From Pseudoips prasinana (Eukaryota; Arthropoda; Insecta; Lepidoptera; Nolidae), in NCBI GenBank assembly GCA_951640165.1, contig OX621263.1, positions 11,228,001-11,292,000 on the forward strand: 64,000 nucleotides of DNA. The letters are read 5' to 3'. This document shows, in pieces, positions 30,896-40,328 of the stretch (position 1 is its first letter; the number at the start of each line of letters is the position of its first letter). Made by a program: the position numbers and the translations under genes. The notes below the pieces were generated by a model. It saw only the letters and a program-made list of their open reading frames with translations, was not told the origin of the DNA and searched no databases.

Positions 30896-33628
30896 TTAAC
30901 GGAGGGGGGTCCCTGGTGGCTGTCCCAGTTGACTGGGGGTGGTGCGAGTTACGGCGTCCGCTGTGGCCAAGTCTCTAGGGAATCGGTGACGGTCCGGGGG
31001 GCGGGCGTGGTAAGGTGCGATGGTCTTCAAGTGGTCCCACGAAGAGGTGTCGGCGCGGCTGAACATTTGGTCCGCCAAGCGCTGGACGAATGTGTCGATG
31101 GACTCCATCCTCAGGTCCCTCTCTATGGTTGAATTCCTCACGTAGCGAGGAGCTGCTATGATGGTGCGTAGTGCCTGACTTTGCTGTGCTCTGATCTTCT
31201 TTCTGCTCAACTCGCTCGTGAGGGCGAACCAAGCTGGGGCGGCGTAGGTCAGGCGTGTGCGTACGTACAGTTTGTATACGCACAGCTTGGCTCTGAGAGG
31301 GAGGGATGAGCTCAACACCGGGTGGAGCAGTGTGCGGACGGCACGTCCCTGCGCGACAACTTGGGTTGTGTGGGGGGCCATGCTCAGACGATGGTCTATG
31401 GTCACGCCCAGGTACTTTACTCTCGGGGACCACTTGATGGCCTCATTGTTTAGTTTAAGTGGTGGTGGTAGGTGGGAGTGACGTCCTACTAAGATAGCTT
31501 GCGTCTTACTCACGTTCACCGACAGCTTCCATTTTTGGAGCCATTCAGGGAGTGCATCTAGGCTGCGCTGTAGTTTTGTGGCGGCGAATGCTGCTTGCAT
31601 AGAAGTTGTCAGGTATGCTGCGTCGTCCGCGTACAGCGCAAGCTTCGCGTCTTTGTGGACAGGGATATCGTCGGTGAAACGTGAGTAACACACCGGGGAG
31701 AGGCAGCTACCTTGCGGCACCCCTGCGGTCATTCTGCGTTCCGTTGAGACGCTGTTTTCCACCACAACTCTGAATTTTCGATTGGCGAGAAAACTGGAGA
31801 CGATTTTCACGATGCGACGAGGCGCCGTTGACGTGGAAAGCTTGTAGATTAAGCCCTCGTGCCAAACACGATCGAACGCCTTCTCCATGTCAAGGAATAC
31901 GGCAGCGGCATATTCTTTCTTGTTGCGGGCTCCTGCCATATCGTGCAGTACCCTTGACAATTGGAGAGTGGTGGAATGTTCCGACCGAAATCCGAATTGT
32001 TCTGCTCTTGGAGTGATATGTGGAATCAGGTGCCGCAGCAGGAGTACTTCGAACACCTTGGAGGTTGTGGGCAGCAGTGTAATAGGCCGATAGCTTTCAG
32101 CTTTTAAAATATTTTTCCCCGGTTTGGGAAGAAGGATCACGTGACCCATCTTCCAGCAGTCCGGGAATCTGCCTGTCCGGAGGATGCCATTGTACAGCCG
32201 GGTTAAGGTGACAATTGTCTTTGCTGGTAGATGGCGCAGAGCGTTGTTGGTTATTCCGTCTGCGCCAGGGGCTTTTTTGGGCTTCATTCTCCAGATTGCC
32301 CGTCGGACCGCTCCCGGGGAAAAGAAGATGGGGTCTTCAGATGTAGCTATCGGGTCTTTGAAGTAGGCTCCAAGGTGTTTCTCCACTGCTGCGGTATGTG
32401 CTGCATTGGTGGTTGGATTCGGTCGGAACTGGCGCTCGAGGTGTTCGGCAAAGATCTCCGCGCGGTCCGCCGCACGGTATCTTGGTGTCCCATCTGCGTG
32501 AAGAAGCGGGCGAATGGGGGGAGGGGCGCTTGCTAGCCGACGACAAAGGCGGTGAATTGTCGGCCAGTCATTGTTGGTAGCGGTTTTAGTGATGTGATCC
32601 TCCCATTTCGCCTCGTTGTGACGTCCTATCTCGGCCTTCACTTGTTCCGCTACACGGTTTAGGCTCATCCTGAGTGTTGGGCAGCGTGTTAGTTGCCACC
32701 TCTTGCGCAGGTCCCTTTTCTTCGCGAGAAGTTGGCGAATGTAAGGAGGCAGAGGTGGTAGTCGCGCTGGTGGTGGTGCTGTGGTAGACGCTGTGGTTAA
32801 AGCTGCCTTTATACTCAGAACGAGCTCTTCAGCTAGTGCTTCTACGTCTTCACCGCTGGTGATGGGCCGAGAGGGGGTAGTAGTCTCCAGTTTACTCGCA
32901 AAGATTGTCCAATCGGTGTGTTTACGTGGCGCTGGGGGGGCAAGTCGAGCGGTATCAAGTGGTATGACGACGAGTACTGGCTGGTGATCTGAAAGTAGCT
33001 CGTCGTCGATCACCTGTTGTGCGATCTGGCAGTGTAGTCCGCGGTGCACCAAGATATCCAATACATCTGGCATTTGGGTGGTATTTTCCGGGTAATGAGT
33101 AGGGACTTCAGGGCCGGACACTTTAAAGCCGCGGGCCTCCGCGGTACTTAGGAGTCGCCTTCCTGACGTATTTGTGCGTGAAGAGTTCCACGCTGGGTGC
33201 TTGGCGTTTAAGTCACCGCCTATGATGGTGGGCTGTGGAGAGTCCATTAGAGCGGTGAAATCCGAAGGATGGAGGGGGTCGCCGGGAGCTTTGTATGTGG
33301 CAAACATTCTTATTTGCTCACCGGCGGCATAGAGTTCTACACCCAGCGCGTAAACTGTTTGTAGTGTCGGCGATGTCAGGGGTTGGTGAACGACTCTCCG
33401 TTTAACCAGAACTGCCAGACCGCGAATGTGGCGTCCTTCGCTCGACTGCACATCCTGCCTATAAACGAGGAAACCTGGGAATTTGATTTTATCTGCAGGT
33501 CCCAGGTGCGTCTCGCTTATTAGCGCCACGTCAATATCCTGTTCCTGCAGAAGCGGCCGAAGGAGATTTATCTTACTCTTGAGGCCACGAGCATTCCAGT
33601 GCATGATTTTTATAACCTTTTTATCCAT
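30896..33628 (-). CDS. Jockey-clade LINE ORF2 (endonuclease-reverse transcriptase), intact, in 5' LTR
   Basis: 910 codons without interruption from ATG at 33628, a normal length for jockey-clade ORF2. The endonuclease domain (about 1-220) has HWNARGL, ISETHLGPADK, GGDLNAKHPAW and SDHQPVLV. A linker follows, then reverse transcriptase (about 440-740) with MKPKKAPGADGI, YRPITLLP, FLDMEKAFDRVW, GVPQGSCLSP and LALYADDAAYL. The C-terminal part has CVYKLYVRTRLTYAAPAWF. Key catalytic residues (Glu in SETH, Asp/Asn in GGDLN, His in SDH, YADD) are present. It lies in the same sense as the gypsy genes and inside its 5' LTR, so LTR-driven transcription could reach it. Whether it is expressed is unknown. 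Confidence 0.9.
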   Translation of the reverse strand: MDKKVIKIMHWNARGLKSKINLLRPLLQEQDIDVALISETHLGPADKIKFPGFLVYRQDVQSSEGRHIRGLAVLVKRRVVHQPLTSPTLQTVYALGVELYAAGEQIRMFATYKAPGDPLHPSDFTALMDSPQPTIIGGDLNAKHPAWNSSRTNTSGRRLLSTAEARGFKVSGPEVPTHYPENTTQMPDVLDILVHRGLHCQIAQQVIDDELLSDHQPVLVVIPLDTARLAPPAPRKHTDWTIFASKLETTTPSRPITSGEDVEALAEELVLSIKAALTTASTTAPPPARLPPLPPYIRQLLAKKRDLRKRWQLTRCPTLRMSLNRVAEQVKAEIGRHNEAKWEDHITKTATNNDWPTIHRLCRRLASAPPPIRPLLHADGTPRYRAADRAEIFAEHLERQFRPNPTTNAAHTAAVEKHLGAYFKDPIATSEDPIFFSPGAVRRAIWRMKPKKAPGADGITNNALRHLPAKTIVTLTRLYNGILRTGRFPDCWKMGHVILLPKPGKNILKAESYRPITLLPTTSKVFEVLLLRHLIPHITPRAEQFGFRSEHSTTLQLSRVLHDMAGARNKKEYAAAVFLDMEKAFDRVWHEGLIYKLSTSTAPRRIVKIVSSFLANRKFRVVVENSVSTERRMTAGVPQGSCLSPVCYSRFTDDIPVHKDAKLALYADDAAYLTTSMQAAFAATKLQRSLDALPEWLQKWKLSVNVSKTQAILVGRHSHLPPPLKLNNEAIKWSPRVKYLGVTIDHRLSMAPHTTQVVAQGRAVRTLLHPVLSSSLPLRAKLCVYKLYVRTRLTYAAPAWFALTSELSRKKIRAQQSQALRTIIAAPRYVRNSTIERDLRMESIDTFVQRLADQMFSRADTSSWDHLKTIAPYHARPPDRHRFPRDLATADAVTRTTPSQLGQPPGTPLR

Positions 33629-33884
33629 TGTAGATGGACATAAAATCAGCTACCCCACCCATTATAAATGGTAGTGGGCTTGTTCCAGCCTGGAGGGCCC
33701 CCATTATATCTTGGGCGAGTCTCATGGCGAGGGACAAATATCTGGACATATTCGGGGAGGCCAAAATGTTTGCTAGTCCCTCCATTCCTTGTAGGACATT
33801 TTGTCCAGATACTGTTTGGGAGGTCATACCGGGGCCATCACTTCTAAGTCCCGAGGTCCTTGTCTTAGGATCACCTTTGAACAA
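33621..33884 (-). pseudogene. Jockey LINE ORF1 tail (copy in 5' LTR)
   Basis: 87 residues (ending ADFMSIYNG) whose stop overlaps the ORF2 start by 8 nt (ATGGATAA). The frame has no ATG upstream before an in-frame TGA. Same remnant as 20117-20380. The upstream ORF1, including any zinc knuckles, is missing in both LTRs, which implies that a 5'-truncated LINE copy entered the LTR. Confidence 0.6.
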
Positions 33885-34216
33885 TTTATCAGTCGGGGTT
33901 TTGTTAATCGCCGGAGAATCTCAACACCGACTTCTAATTTTTCCTGTGGTGCCATCTATTAGTTGTAGGTACTATTGTTAGAGATTTGTAGGTACTATTG
34001 TTAGAGATTATGTTAACCGCCGGAGAATCTCACCACCGACTTCTAATCTTTCCTGTGGCGCCATCTGTTATTTGTAGGTGGTATTATTGTTACACTACTC
34101 TATTTTTCTAATAAGATTGCCTTTGGATTTCTCTATTGACGAGCGGTAACGTGAACGAGCTATTTTGAGATTTATATATGCATTATTTAAAACATCGCCT
34201 ACAATTTTACGTTTTT

Positions 34217-35152
34217 TTAGTTTATTATATTTTTACGTGTTCTCCGAAATTCACATCGAACTTTAATTAAGTAGTTATTCCACCAATCGCATCTTCGAAT
34301 ATTAGTGATAGGGACGCGGCCTATGGCAATATCGGCACAGTAGGTAAAAGTGTCCGACATCATTACAGCACATTCCTCTGTTGTTAGTTCATCCCGGGTG
34401 AAATCCCTGGCATGCGCGGCAAAAAGAGCTCTGAAAAAATCCCAATCGGCCCCTTTGAGCCGATATCTATAGTTACCGTAAATAGCCGTAGGTCTTTGTG
34501 CCAACCGAGGAACAAACTCGTACACGATTAAGCGGTGATCACTGGATGAAGCGTCAGGCAAAACACGCCATCCATCTATTCGGACGTCTGAGCTTGAAAA
34601 CGTGACGTCAATAAAAGATTCGCCAGTAGGGCTACAATAAGTAGGCGGTGCATCAGGAGTGTTATGTATTGATAGATTCATCTCAGCGACGAAATCTTCG
34701 ACGGCGTTCCGCCGTTCTGTATCGCTTGAACGGTATTTGCCATACCATAACGTAGAGGATGCGTTAACATCTGCGCCAATAATAATTTTGTGTCCTTTGA
34801 GGGACATCAAAACATGGCGCAAGTGATGTAAATGGGGACCGACAGGATCTGAATACTGAAAATAACAGCTCACTACGTAAACTTTCCAGGATGGGGATGA
34901 TATTTCAGCGACAGCACAGTGTGACGTCATGAGGTTTCGCATAGCGCTTACCGTAAAATTAGTACGCGTTACGTAAATAGCAGCCCGTGATTTGTTGTCT
35001 AGCTGCACCAATTTATTTTTTAAACGCGCATATTGATATTGTTCTTGTACAAGCACTATATCTAAGTTGTATTCATTAACTAAAGTTTCCAACTCTGATG
35101 TCGCAACCCTATCGTTGTGAAGATTTAGCTGCCCTATTTTTAAGTAAGCCAT
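34217..35152 (-). pseudogene. R1-like LINE ORF2, endonuclease domain (truncated)
   Basis: Starts with ATG at 35152, one base after the ORF1 stop (TAATATGG). 311 residues of endonuclease: LKIGQLNLHNDRVATSEL, DIVLVQEQY, IIGADVNASSTLWY, FIDVTFSS and SSDHRLIVYE are the family's blocks, with Glu, Asp/Asn and His in place. 'QLNL.....A..EL' and 'G.D.NA....WG/Y' are typical of R1-clade endonucleases. The frame stops at 34217. A +1 shift lets coding continue (KIVGDVLNNAYINLKIARSR) to the gypsy insertion at 34098. There is no reverse transcriptase. Confidence 0.82.
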
Positions 35153-35153
35153 A

Positions 35154-36473
35154 TTAGTATTTGGTATTTAGCACTAACTGCTCAAGTTTATGCTTAAATG
35201 TGGGGCAGTTGTCCGAGCCGCATTTGTGGTCGTGAGGTTTTTTATATGCTTTACACGATGCACAAACTGGTTTAAATTCTGGGTCATTGTGATGCTTACA
35301 TGATTTTGTGGGATGTGCTTCTGCGCATAAGGCACAGGTAGGTAATTTATTATTACAGTACTTGAAAACATGCCCATATTGCTGGCAGTTTAAACACCGA
35401 ACTACCTCTAAATCATCAATAAAGCGGCATGTAGCCCAGTCGATGAAAAGTTTTTCTTTAGTGCTGACTAAATGTTTTCTAATCTCCGGTTCGAGCTCAA
35501 TTCCCACCCACTTGCGCCCATTAGCTACGTTACCCTTGCGCACAATTTTAGTTTTAGATGTAAAATCGTCTTCGCTGACTTTAAGATCACTATCTTTGAT
35601 ATTTTGCCTGTATAACGCCGTTAAGAAGACCTGGTCGTCCATTGACGACGGTATATCTTTTATAAGTATGCGCGGTCGTCGCCCGGATGGAGTTTGAAGT
35701 TTTAAACCCGCCGAACGAATGGCCTCGACAGGTCTAATTTTATTGAGTTGGGTTTCATTTGCCACTCGGAGTACAACGCCAGAATTGGAAGTTTTTTTAA
35801 CGCCTACTATTTGAAAACCGTCGTCCGCGGGTTTTATAGCCTTCATAAGCGCTTCCTTGGTCGCCGACGAAGTCGCGTACTCCGCTGATAGCTCAGCGGT
35901 GGGATACGCAATAATTGAAGGAACCGGTTTTCGCGTCTGTACTATGGGGGCGGCGGTTTTTTTCGGTAAATGCAGTTTTAATTGTTCCGCGTACGTAGGA
36001 ATCTCAGAATTGGTTTTATTTACGCAAAGATCTAACTGACGTTCTGCGTTCGCCAATTTAGTTTCATTGCATGAAGATTTAAGCGCAAGTAATGAAATAA
36101 TACTGGTAAGGCGCTGCGTACAATCCATCACCGATAGCTTATTCGCGATATTCATACCCGAGTTGGAATCACTGACTAATTCGTTAACCTTTGACAGATA
36201 AACGGAAGCTTGTGTCACAAGATCGCAATAATTATATTCTGCACTGTTTGTATCGCATATATTTAATGAAGACGAATAATCGGATTGAGATCCCCGAAAA
36301 CGTTTTATGTCCGATTCCTGTTGACCATCGGGAGTACAAAACGTCGGTGACGCATCGTCTAACACTCGTTTGTTGAAGCCTGAAGGGGGCGTTCTGGGAG
36401 TCTGTTTACTTCTCCCAAATACGTTTCGCCCTCTATCGGGGGGGACATCATTTATTGTTGACATGTTATTCAC
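35154..36473 (-). CDS. R1-like LINE ORF1, zinc-knuckle nucleic-acid-binding protein
   Basis: 439 codons from ATG at 36473. The N-terminal half is polar. A central region (about 200-330) resembles the esterase/RRM-like PRE/C2 part of LINE ORF1 proteins (GVVLRVANETQLNKI, PRILIKDIPSSMDDQVFL). The C-terminus has CCHC knuckles: CLNCQQYGHVFKYC, CALCAEAHPTKSC and a third Cys/His cluster CASCKAYKKPHDHKC. This is the usual ORF1 of R1 and jockey groups, which packages LINE RNA. It appears intact, one base upstream of ORF2. It may be translated, but the element lacks RT. Confidence 0.85.
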   Translation of the reverse strand: MNNMSTINDVPPDRGRNVFGRSKQTPRTPPSGFNKRVLDDASPTFCTPDGQQESDIKRFRGSQSDYSSSLNICDTNSAEYNYCDLVTQASVYLSKVNELVSDSNSGMNIANKLSVMDCTQRLTSIISLLALKSSCNETKLANAERQLDLCVNKTNSEIPTYAEQLKLHLPKKTAAPIVQTRKPVPSIIAYPTAELSAEYATSSATKEALMKAIKPADDGFQIVGVKKTSNSGVVLRVANETQLNKIRPVEAIRSAGLKLQTPSGRRPRILIKDIPSSMDDQVFLTALYRQNIKDSDLKVSEDDFTSKTKIVRKGNVANGRKWVGIELEPEIRKHLVSTKEKLFIDWATCRFIDDLEVVRCLNCQQYGHVFKYCNNKLPTCALCAEAHPTKSCKHHNDPEFKPVCASCKAYKKPHDHKCGSDNCPTFKHKLEQLVLNTKY

Positions 36474-36733
36474 ACGAAATAAGCTAGCGCTTTAATGTAA
36501 ACAGCACGATAACTAATTTAGCACGATAACAAGTAACTGTGACTATGACGCGGTACCCTCACAAGAAAAAAGTTAAACTTACTCACCGAACGATAATTTG
36601 AACAAAAATCCAGATATTACTTATTAAAACACTTAAAAAACTTACAAATTGTAGTATTTAGCACTAACACTAAAGCTAGAAACAAAACACAGGTCACAAA
36701 ACAATCACGAAATAGCAGAAAAATAATATTATT

Positions 36734-37119
36734 TCACAGCGAACCTCCGACGCACTGAGCCGTAGCGTAGCGGGAAGGGAAATATCGATTCCTTCTGTAA
36801 AAGGAAGTCTTCTGTTTAAAATCGTGGTTAATAGAGAAAGCATATGAGCCGAAAGGCGTCCACAGCTGGACAAAGGCCTCCCCCAAAGATCTCCACAATC
36901 GCCGGTCTTGCGCTATCCGCATCCAGCAGTTTCCAGTGACCCGCACAAGATCATCGGTCCATCTTGTAGGTGGCCTGCCCACGCTGCGTCTTCCGGTTTG
37001 TAAATGCCAACCAATATACTACATATCTATTTTTTTTATATACATATTTTTTTTCTTTTGTAAATAAATATAGAGTATGTATACAAATATAAAATTACAC
37101 CCAGACTAATGACAAATAG
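36734..37119 (-). pseudogene. RTE-clade LINE 3' fragment (second copy)
   Basis: The minus frame 36982-36734 encodes GRPPTRWTDDLVRVTGNCWM, AQDRRLWRSLGEAFVQLW, the C-terminal end of RTE-type reverse transcriptase. From about 36777 to 37118 it matches 15793-16105, including the T-rich 3' tail and ACCCAGACTAATGACAAATAG. There the match ends and the minisatellite begins. Confidence 0.75.
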
Positions 37120-38139
37120 CCCCCAAAAATCTGGGCGGCCCCCAAAAACCTGGTTGGCACCCAAAAATCTGGGTGGCCCCCAAAAAGCTGGGTGGCCCCC
37201 AAAAAGCTGGGCTGCCCCCAAAAAGCTGGGTGGCCCCCAAAAATCTGGGTGGCCCCCAAACATTTGGGTGGCCCCCAAACATTTGGGTGGCCCCCAAAAA
37301 GCTGGGTGGCCCCCAAAAATCTGGGCAGCCCCCAAAAAGCTGGGTGGCCCCCAAAAATCTGGGTGGCCCCCAAAAATCTGGGTGGCCCCCAAACATTTGG
37401 GTGGCCCCCAAACATTTGGGTGGCCCCCAAAAGTCTGGGCGGCCCCCAAACATCTGGGCGGCCCAAAAAATCTGGGCGGCCCCCAAAAAGCTGGGTGGCC
37501 CCCAAAAATCTGGGTGGCCCCCAAAAAGCTGGGTGGCCCCCAAACATCTGGGTGGCCCCCAAAAATCTGGGTGGCCCCCAAACATTTGGGTGGCCCCCAA
37601 ACATTTGGGTGGCCCCCAAAAATCTGGGCGGCCCCCAAAAATCTGGGCGGCCCCCAAAAAGCTGGGTGGCCCCCAAAAAGCTGGGTGGCCCCCAAAAATC
37701 TGGGTGGCCCCTAAAAAGCTGGGTGGCCCCCAAAAATCTGGGTGGCCCCCAAAAAGCTGGGTGGCACCCAAAAATCGGGGTGGCCCCCAAAAAGCAGGGT
37801 GGCTCTCAAAAATCTGGTTGGCCACCAAATAACTGGGTGGCCCCCAAAAATCTGGGTGGCCCCCAAAAATCTGGGTGGCCCCCAAAAATCTGGGCAGCCC
37901 CCAAAAAGCTGGGCAGCCCCCAAAAAGCTGGGTGGCCCCCAAAAATCTGGGTGGCCCCCAAATATCTGGGTGGCCCCCAAACATTTGGGTGGCCCCCAAA
38001 CATTTGGGTGGCCCCCAAAAATCTGGGCGGCCCCCAAAAATCTGGGCGGCCCCCAAAAAGCTGGGTGGCCCCCAAAAATCTGGGTGGCACCCAAAAATCA
38101 GGGCGGCCCCAAAAAGCTGGGTGGCCCCCAAGAAGCTGC
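37120..38139. repeat. 19-bp minisatellite, about 54 units
   Basis: Unit GGGTGGCCCCCAAAAATCT with variants ending AAACATTT, AAAAAGCT, AAACATCT and GGGCGG/GGGCAG starts. The variants recur in a repeated order (for example two AAACATTT units followed by AAAAATCT), suggesting higher-order duplication. Because 19 is not a multiple of 3 and the unit has no stop in any phase, most frames on both strands stay open for 90-340 codons. These are by-products of the repeat and are not called as genes. Confidence 0.92.
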
Positions 38140-38300
38140 TTATTATAATAATTTAATTTATAATCAAAGTGTGTTAATGTAGTCTTTAACGTGGATTTGG
38201 AACAAACTAAAAATGTGAGCCGTCACGGGACGCCTGGCAGATGTGAAACATCGACATTATTTTATAAAAGTAATATGCAGAAGTCGAAGTCGAAGTATAA

Positions 38301-39265
38301 CGCCCGAAATTAATAAACAATCCTAATCCATTTTATGCTATCTACGATAGCAATTTCGATCCATTTGTCTATTAAACCGTGCCAATAAAGCATCCACAGA
38401 TTGAAAAAGCAATCTTTCCGAACGAGCGATCTTTGGGAGGACGGATCATAGAAAAAGATAGGCCTCTGTACTAAAATGACAGGTTGCAGGTGCCAATAAC
38501 CAATCCATTAATTTTGACATAAGCTTCGATAGCCAAAACAATCTAAAGTTGCAATCCTAGCAATTCGGTGGATTGACGATTGGTTCTACAGATAAAATTG
38601 GTGAAATAGTTCATTATATTCCAAAATGGCTTTGCATATAAATAATTAATAATAAGAATATTTTTTTGTTTACAAAATAGGCGGCAACCACTTCACGTCA
38701 CTGTTTAAATTATTTGTAAAACAAACACAGAAATCAATAATAAAATTATTGCTTATCATATCACAATCCATTATAGGTATTATATTTATTAATAAGTAAT
38801 TATTTGTATATTAGTCATAAATGCTTTGCAACAAAAACAAACAACCAACTTACTGCTTTTTTGTTTTTGATCCGATTCGTTTTGCTTGTCAATTTTTGAT
38901 ACGTTCTGTTCCACCAAAACATAATGTTTGACCAATTAAGTTTCATTTTATTATTATATACCCTAGTCGTCTAGTAAAACATTTTAACCTAGCTATAAAT
39001 AAGTCAGTATTGATGACATATCGTTAATATATTTAAAAATGAATTTTCTTTTTAAATTAAATGGTATAATTGTGTCCTGAGTTACCGAGTTCTGCATAAA
39101 ACGGAACGCTGCAGAGGGAAAGGATCGCACCTCAATCTCTGGGCAAAAAATGGATGGATTGATATGTTTTGTTATTGGCACGCAGGTAAAGATCAAGATA
39201 GCGATAGAGCTAATCTAGAGATAGGACTGACTGACAGATTGCGGATCGTTTATTAATTTCGGGCG
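38301..39265 (+). mobile_element. Non-autonomous TIR element, copy A (TAA duplication)
   Basis: Ends CGCCCGAAATTAATAAAC and its complement GTTTATTAATTTCGGGCG, with TAA directly repeated at 38298-38300 and 39266-39268. A 3-bp TAA/TTA duplication is the PIF/Harbinger signature. 965 bp, AT-rich, no transposase frame. Copy B is its reverse complement. Confidence 0.82.
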
Positions 39266-39345
39266 TAAGTTGCAGTCGAAGTCAAAGTCGAAGTCGAAGT
39301 CAAAGTCGAAGTCATGTCGAAGTCGAAGACGAAGTCGAAGTATAA

Positions 39346-40328
39346 CGCCCGAAATTAATAAACGATCCGCAATCTGCCAGTCAGTCCTATCTCTAGATTA
39401 GCTCTATCGCTATCTTGATACCTGCGTGCCAATAGGTAACAAAACATATCAATCCATCCATTTTTTGCCCAGAGATTGGGGTGCGATCCTTTCCCTCTGC
39501 AGCGTTCCGTTTTATGCAGAACACGGTAACTCAGGACACAATTATACCATTTAATTTAAGAAGAAAATTTATTTTTAAATATATTAACGATATGTCATCA
39601 ATACTGACTTATTTATAGCTAGTTTAAAATGTTTTACTAGACGACTAGGGTATATAATAATAAAATTAAACTTAATTGGTCAAACATTATGTTTTGGTGG
39701 AACGGAACGCATCAAAATTTGACAAGCAAAACGAATCGGATCAAAAAACAAAAAAGCAGTAAGTTGGTTGTTTGTTTTTGTTACAAAGCATTTATAACTA
39801 ATATACAAATAATTACTTATAAATAAATATAATACCTATAATGGATTGTGATATGATAAGCAATAATTTTATTATTGATTTCTGTGTTTGTTTTACAAAT
39901 AATTTAAACAGTGACGTGAAGTGGTTGCCGCCTATTTTGTAAACAAAAAAATATTCTTATTATTAATTATTTATATGCAAAGCCATTTTGGAATATAATG
40001 AACTATTTCACCAATTTTATCTGTAGAACCAATCGTCAATCCACCTAATTTCTAGGATTGCAACTTTAGATTGTTTTGGCTATCTAAGCCTATGTCAAAA
40101 TTAATGGATTGGTTATTGGCACGTGCACGGTGCAACCTGTCAATGCCTGTCATTTTAGTACAGAGGCCTATCTTTTTCTATGATCCGTCCTCCCAAAGAT
40201 CGCTCGTACGGAAAGATTGCTTTTTCAATCTGTGGATGCTTTATTGGCACGGTTTAATAGACAAATGGATCGAAATTGCTATCGTAGATAGCATAAAATG
40301 GATTAGGATCGTTTATTAATTTCGGGCG
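39346..40328 (-). mobile_element. Non-autonomous TIR element, copy B, inverted to A
   Basis: Reverse complement of copy A over its whole 983 bp with a few small differences. TAA duplication at 39343-39345 and 40329-40331. It has the same ends and the same kind of target (GTATAAGTCG in the hexamer array). A short frame at 40071-40319 has no counterpart in known transposases. Confidence 0.82.

Larger units (their letters stand above)
16854..34094 (-). mobile_element. Complete Ty3/gypsy LTR retrotransposon with a jockey LINE inside both LTRs
   Basis: A single 17.2-kb insertion. The outer ends are TGTA...TACA and the flanks are the same four bases, CTAC (16850-16853 and 34095-34098), as expected of a gypsy-type integrase. 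In minus-strand order it holds the 5' LTR (34094-30329), a primer-binding site beginning TGGCGCTCAACTTAGGGG one base after the LTR, a short leader, a gag-pol frame (25111-20621), a polypurine tract AGGGGGACATT touching the 3' LTR, and the 3' LTR (20570-16854). The leader is interrupted by a hAT element (25214-30293) that is itself interrupted by a Tc1 element. Both LTRs are about 3.7 kb because each includes a jockey-clade LINE in the same orientation. No envelope frame follows pol. The structure is read from the sequence; that the LINE entered the LTR before this insertion event is inference. Confidence 0.88.
30329..34094 (-). repeat. 5' LTR of the gypsy element (contains jockey LINE)
   Basis: 3766 bp. 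Same termini as the 3' LTR, TGTAAC...CTCTACA on the minus strand. It carries an extra ~20-bp duplication (TTTGTAGGTACTATTG) near 33970-34005 and lacks the 29-bp deletion of the other copy. The start of the LTR again has two imperfect ~85-bp repeats, candidates for promoter elements. Confidence 0.85.
34099..36733 (-). mobile_element. R1-like LINE, 5' part only
   Basis: Contains ORF1 and the endonuclease part of ORF2 on the minus strand, with about 260 bp of possible 5' UTR (36474-36733). It stops at the gypsy target duplication. On the far side of the gypsy element no reverse transcriptase follows, so the RT half was already lost or lies elsewhere. Confidence 0.7.

Noticed and set aside
30523..31132. 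Plus-strand frames of 86 and 108 codons repeated at 17048-17657
   Set aside because: They are antisense to LINE 3' UTR and ORF2, and are duplicated only because the LTR is duplicated.
37120..38139. CRISPR-like array
   Set aside because: Units are contiguous without unique spacers and the genome is eukaryotic; it is a minisatellite.
37095..38182. Long open frames on both strands (up to 341 codons) with Pro/Gly/Trp-rich repeats
   Set aside because: They are products of a 19-bp minisatellite that lacks stops in all phases; several overlap in different frames and strands, so none is taken as a gene.
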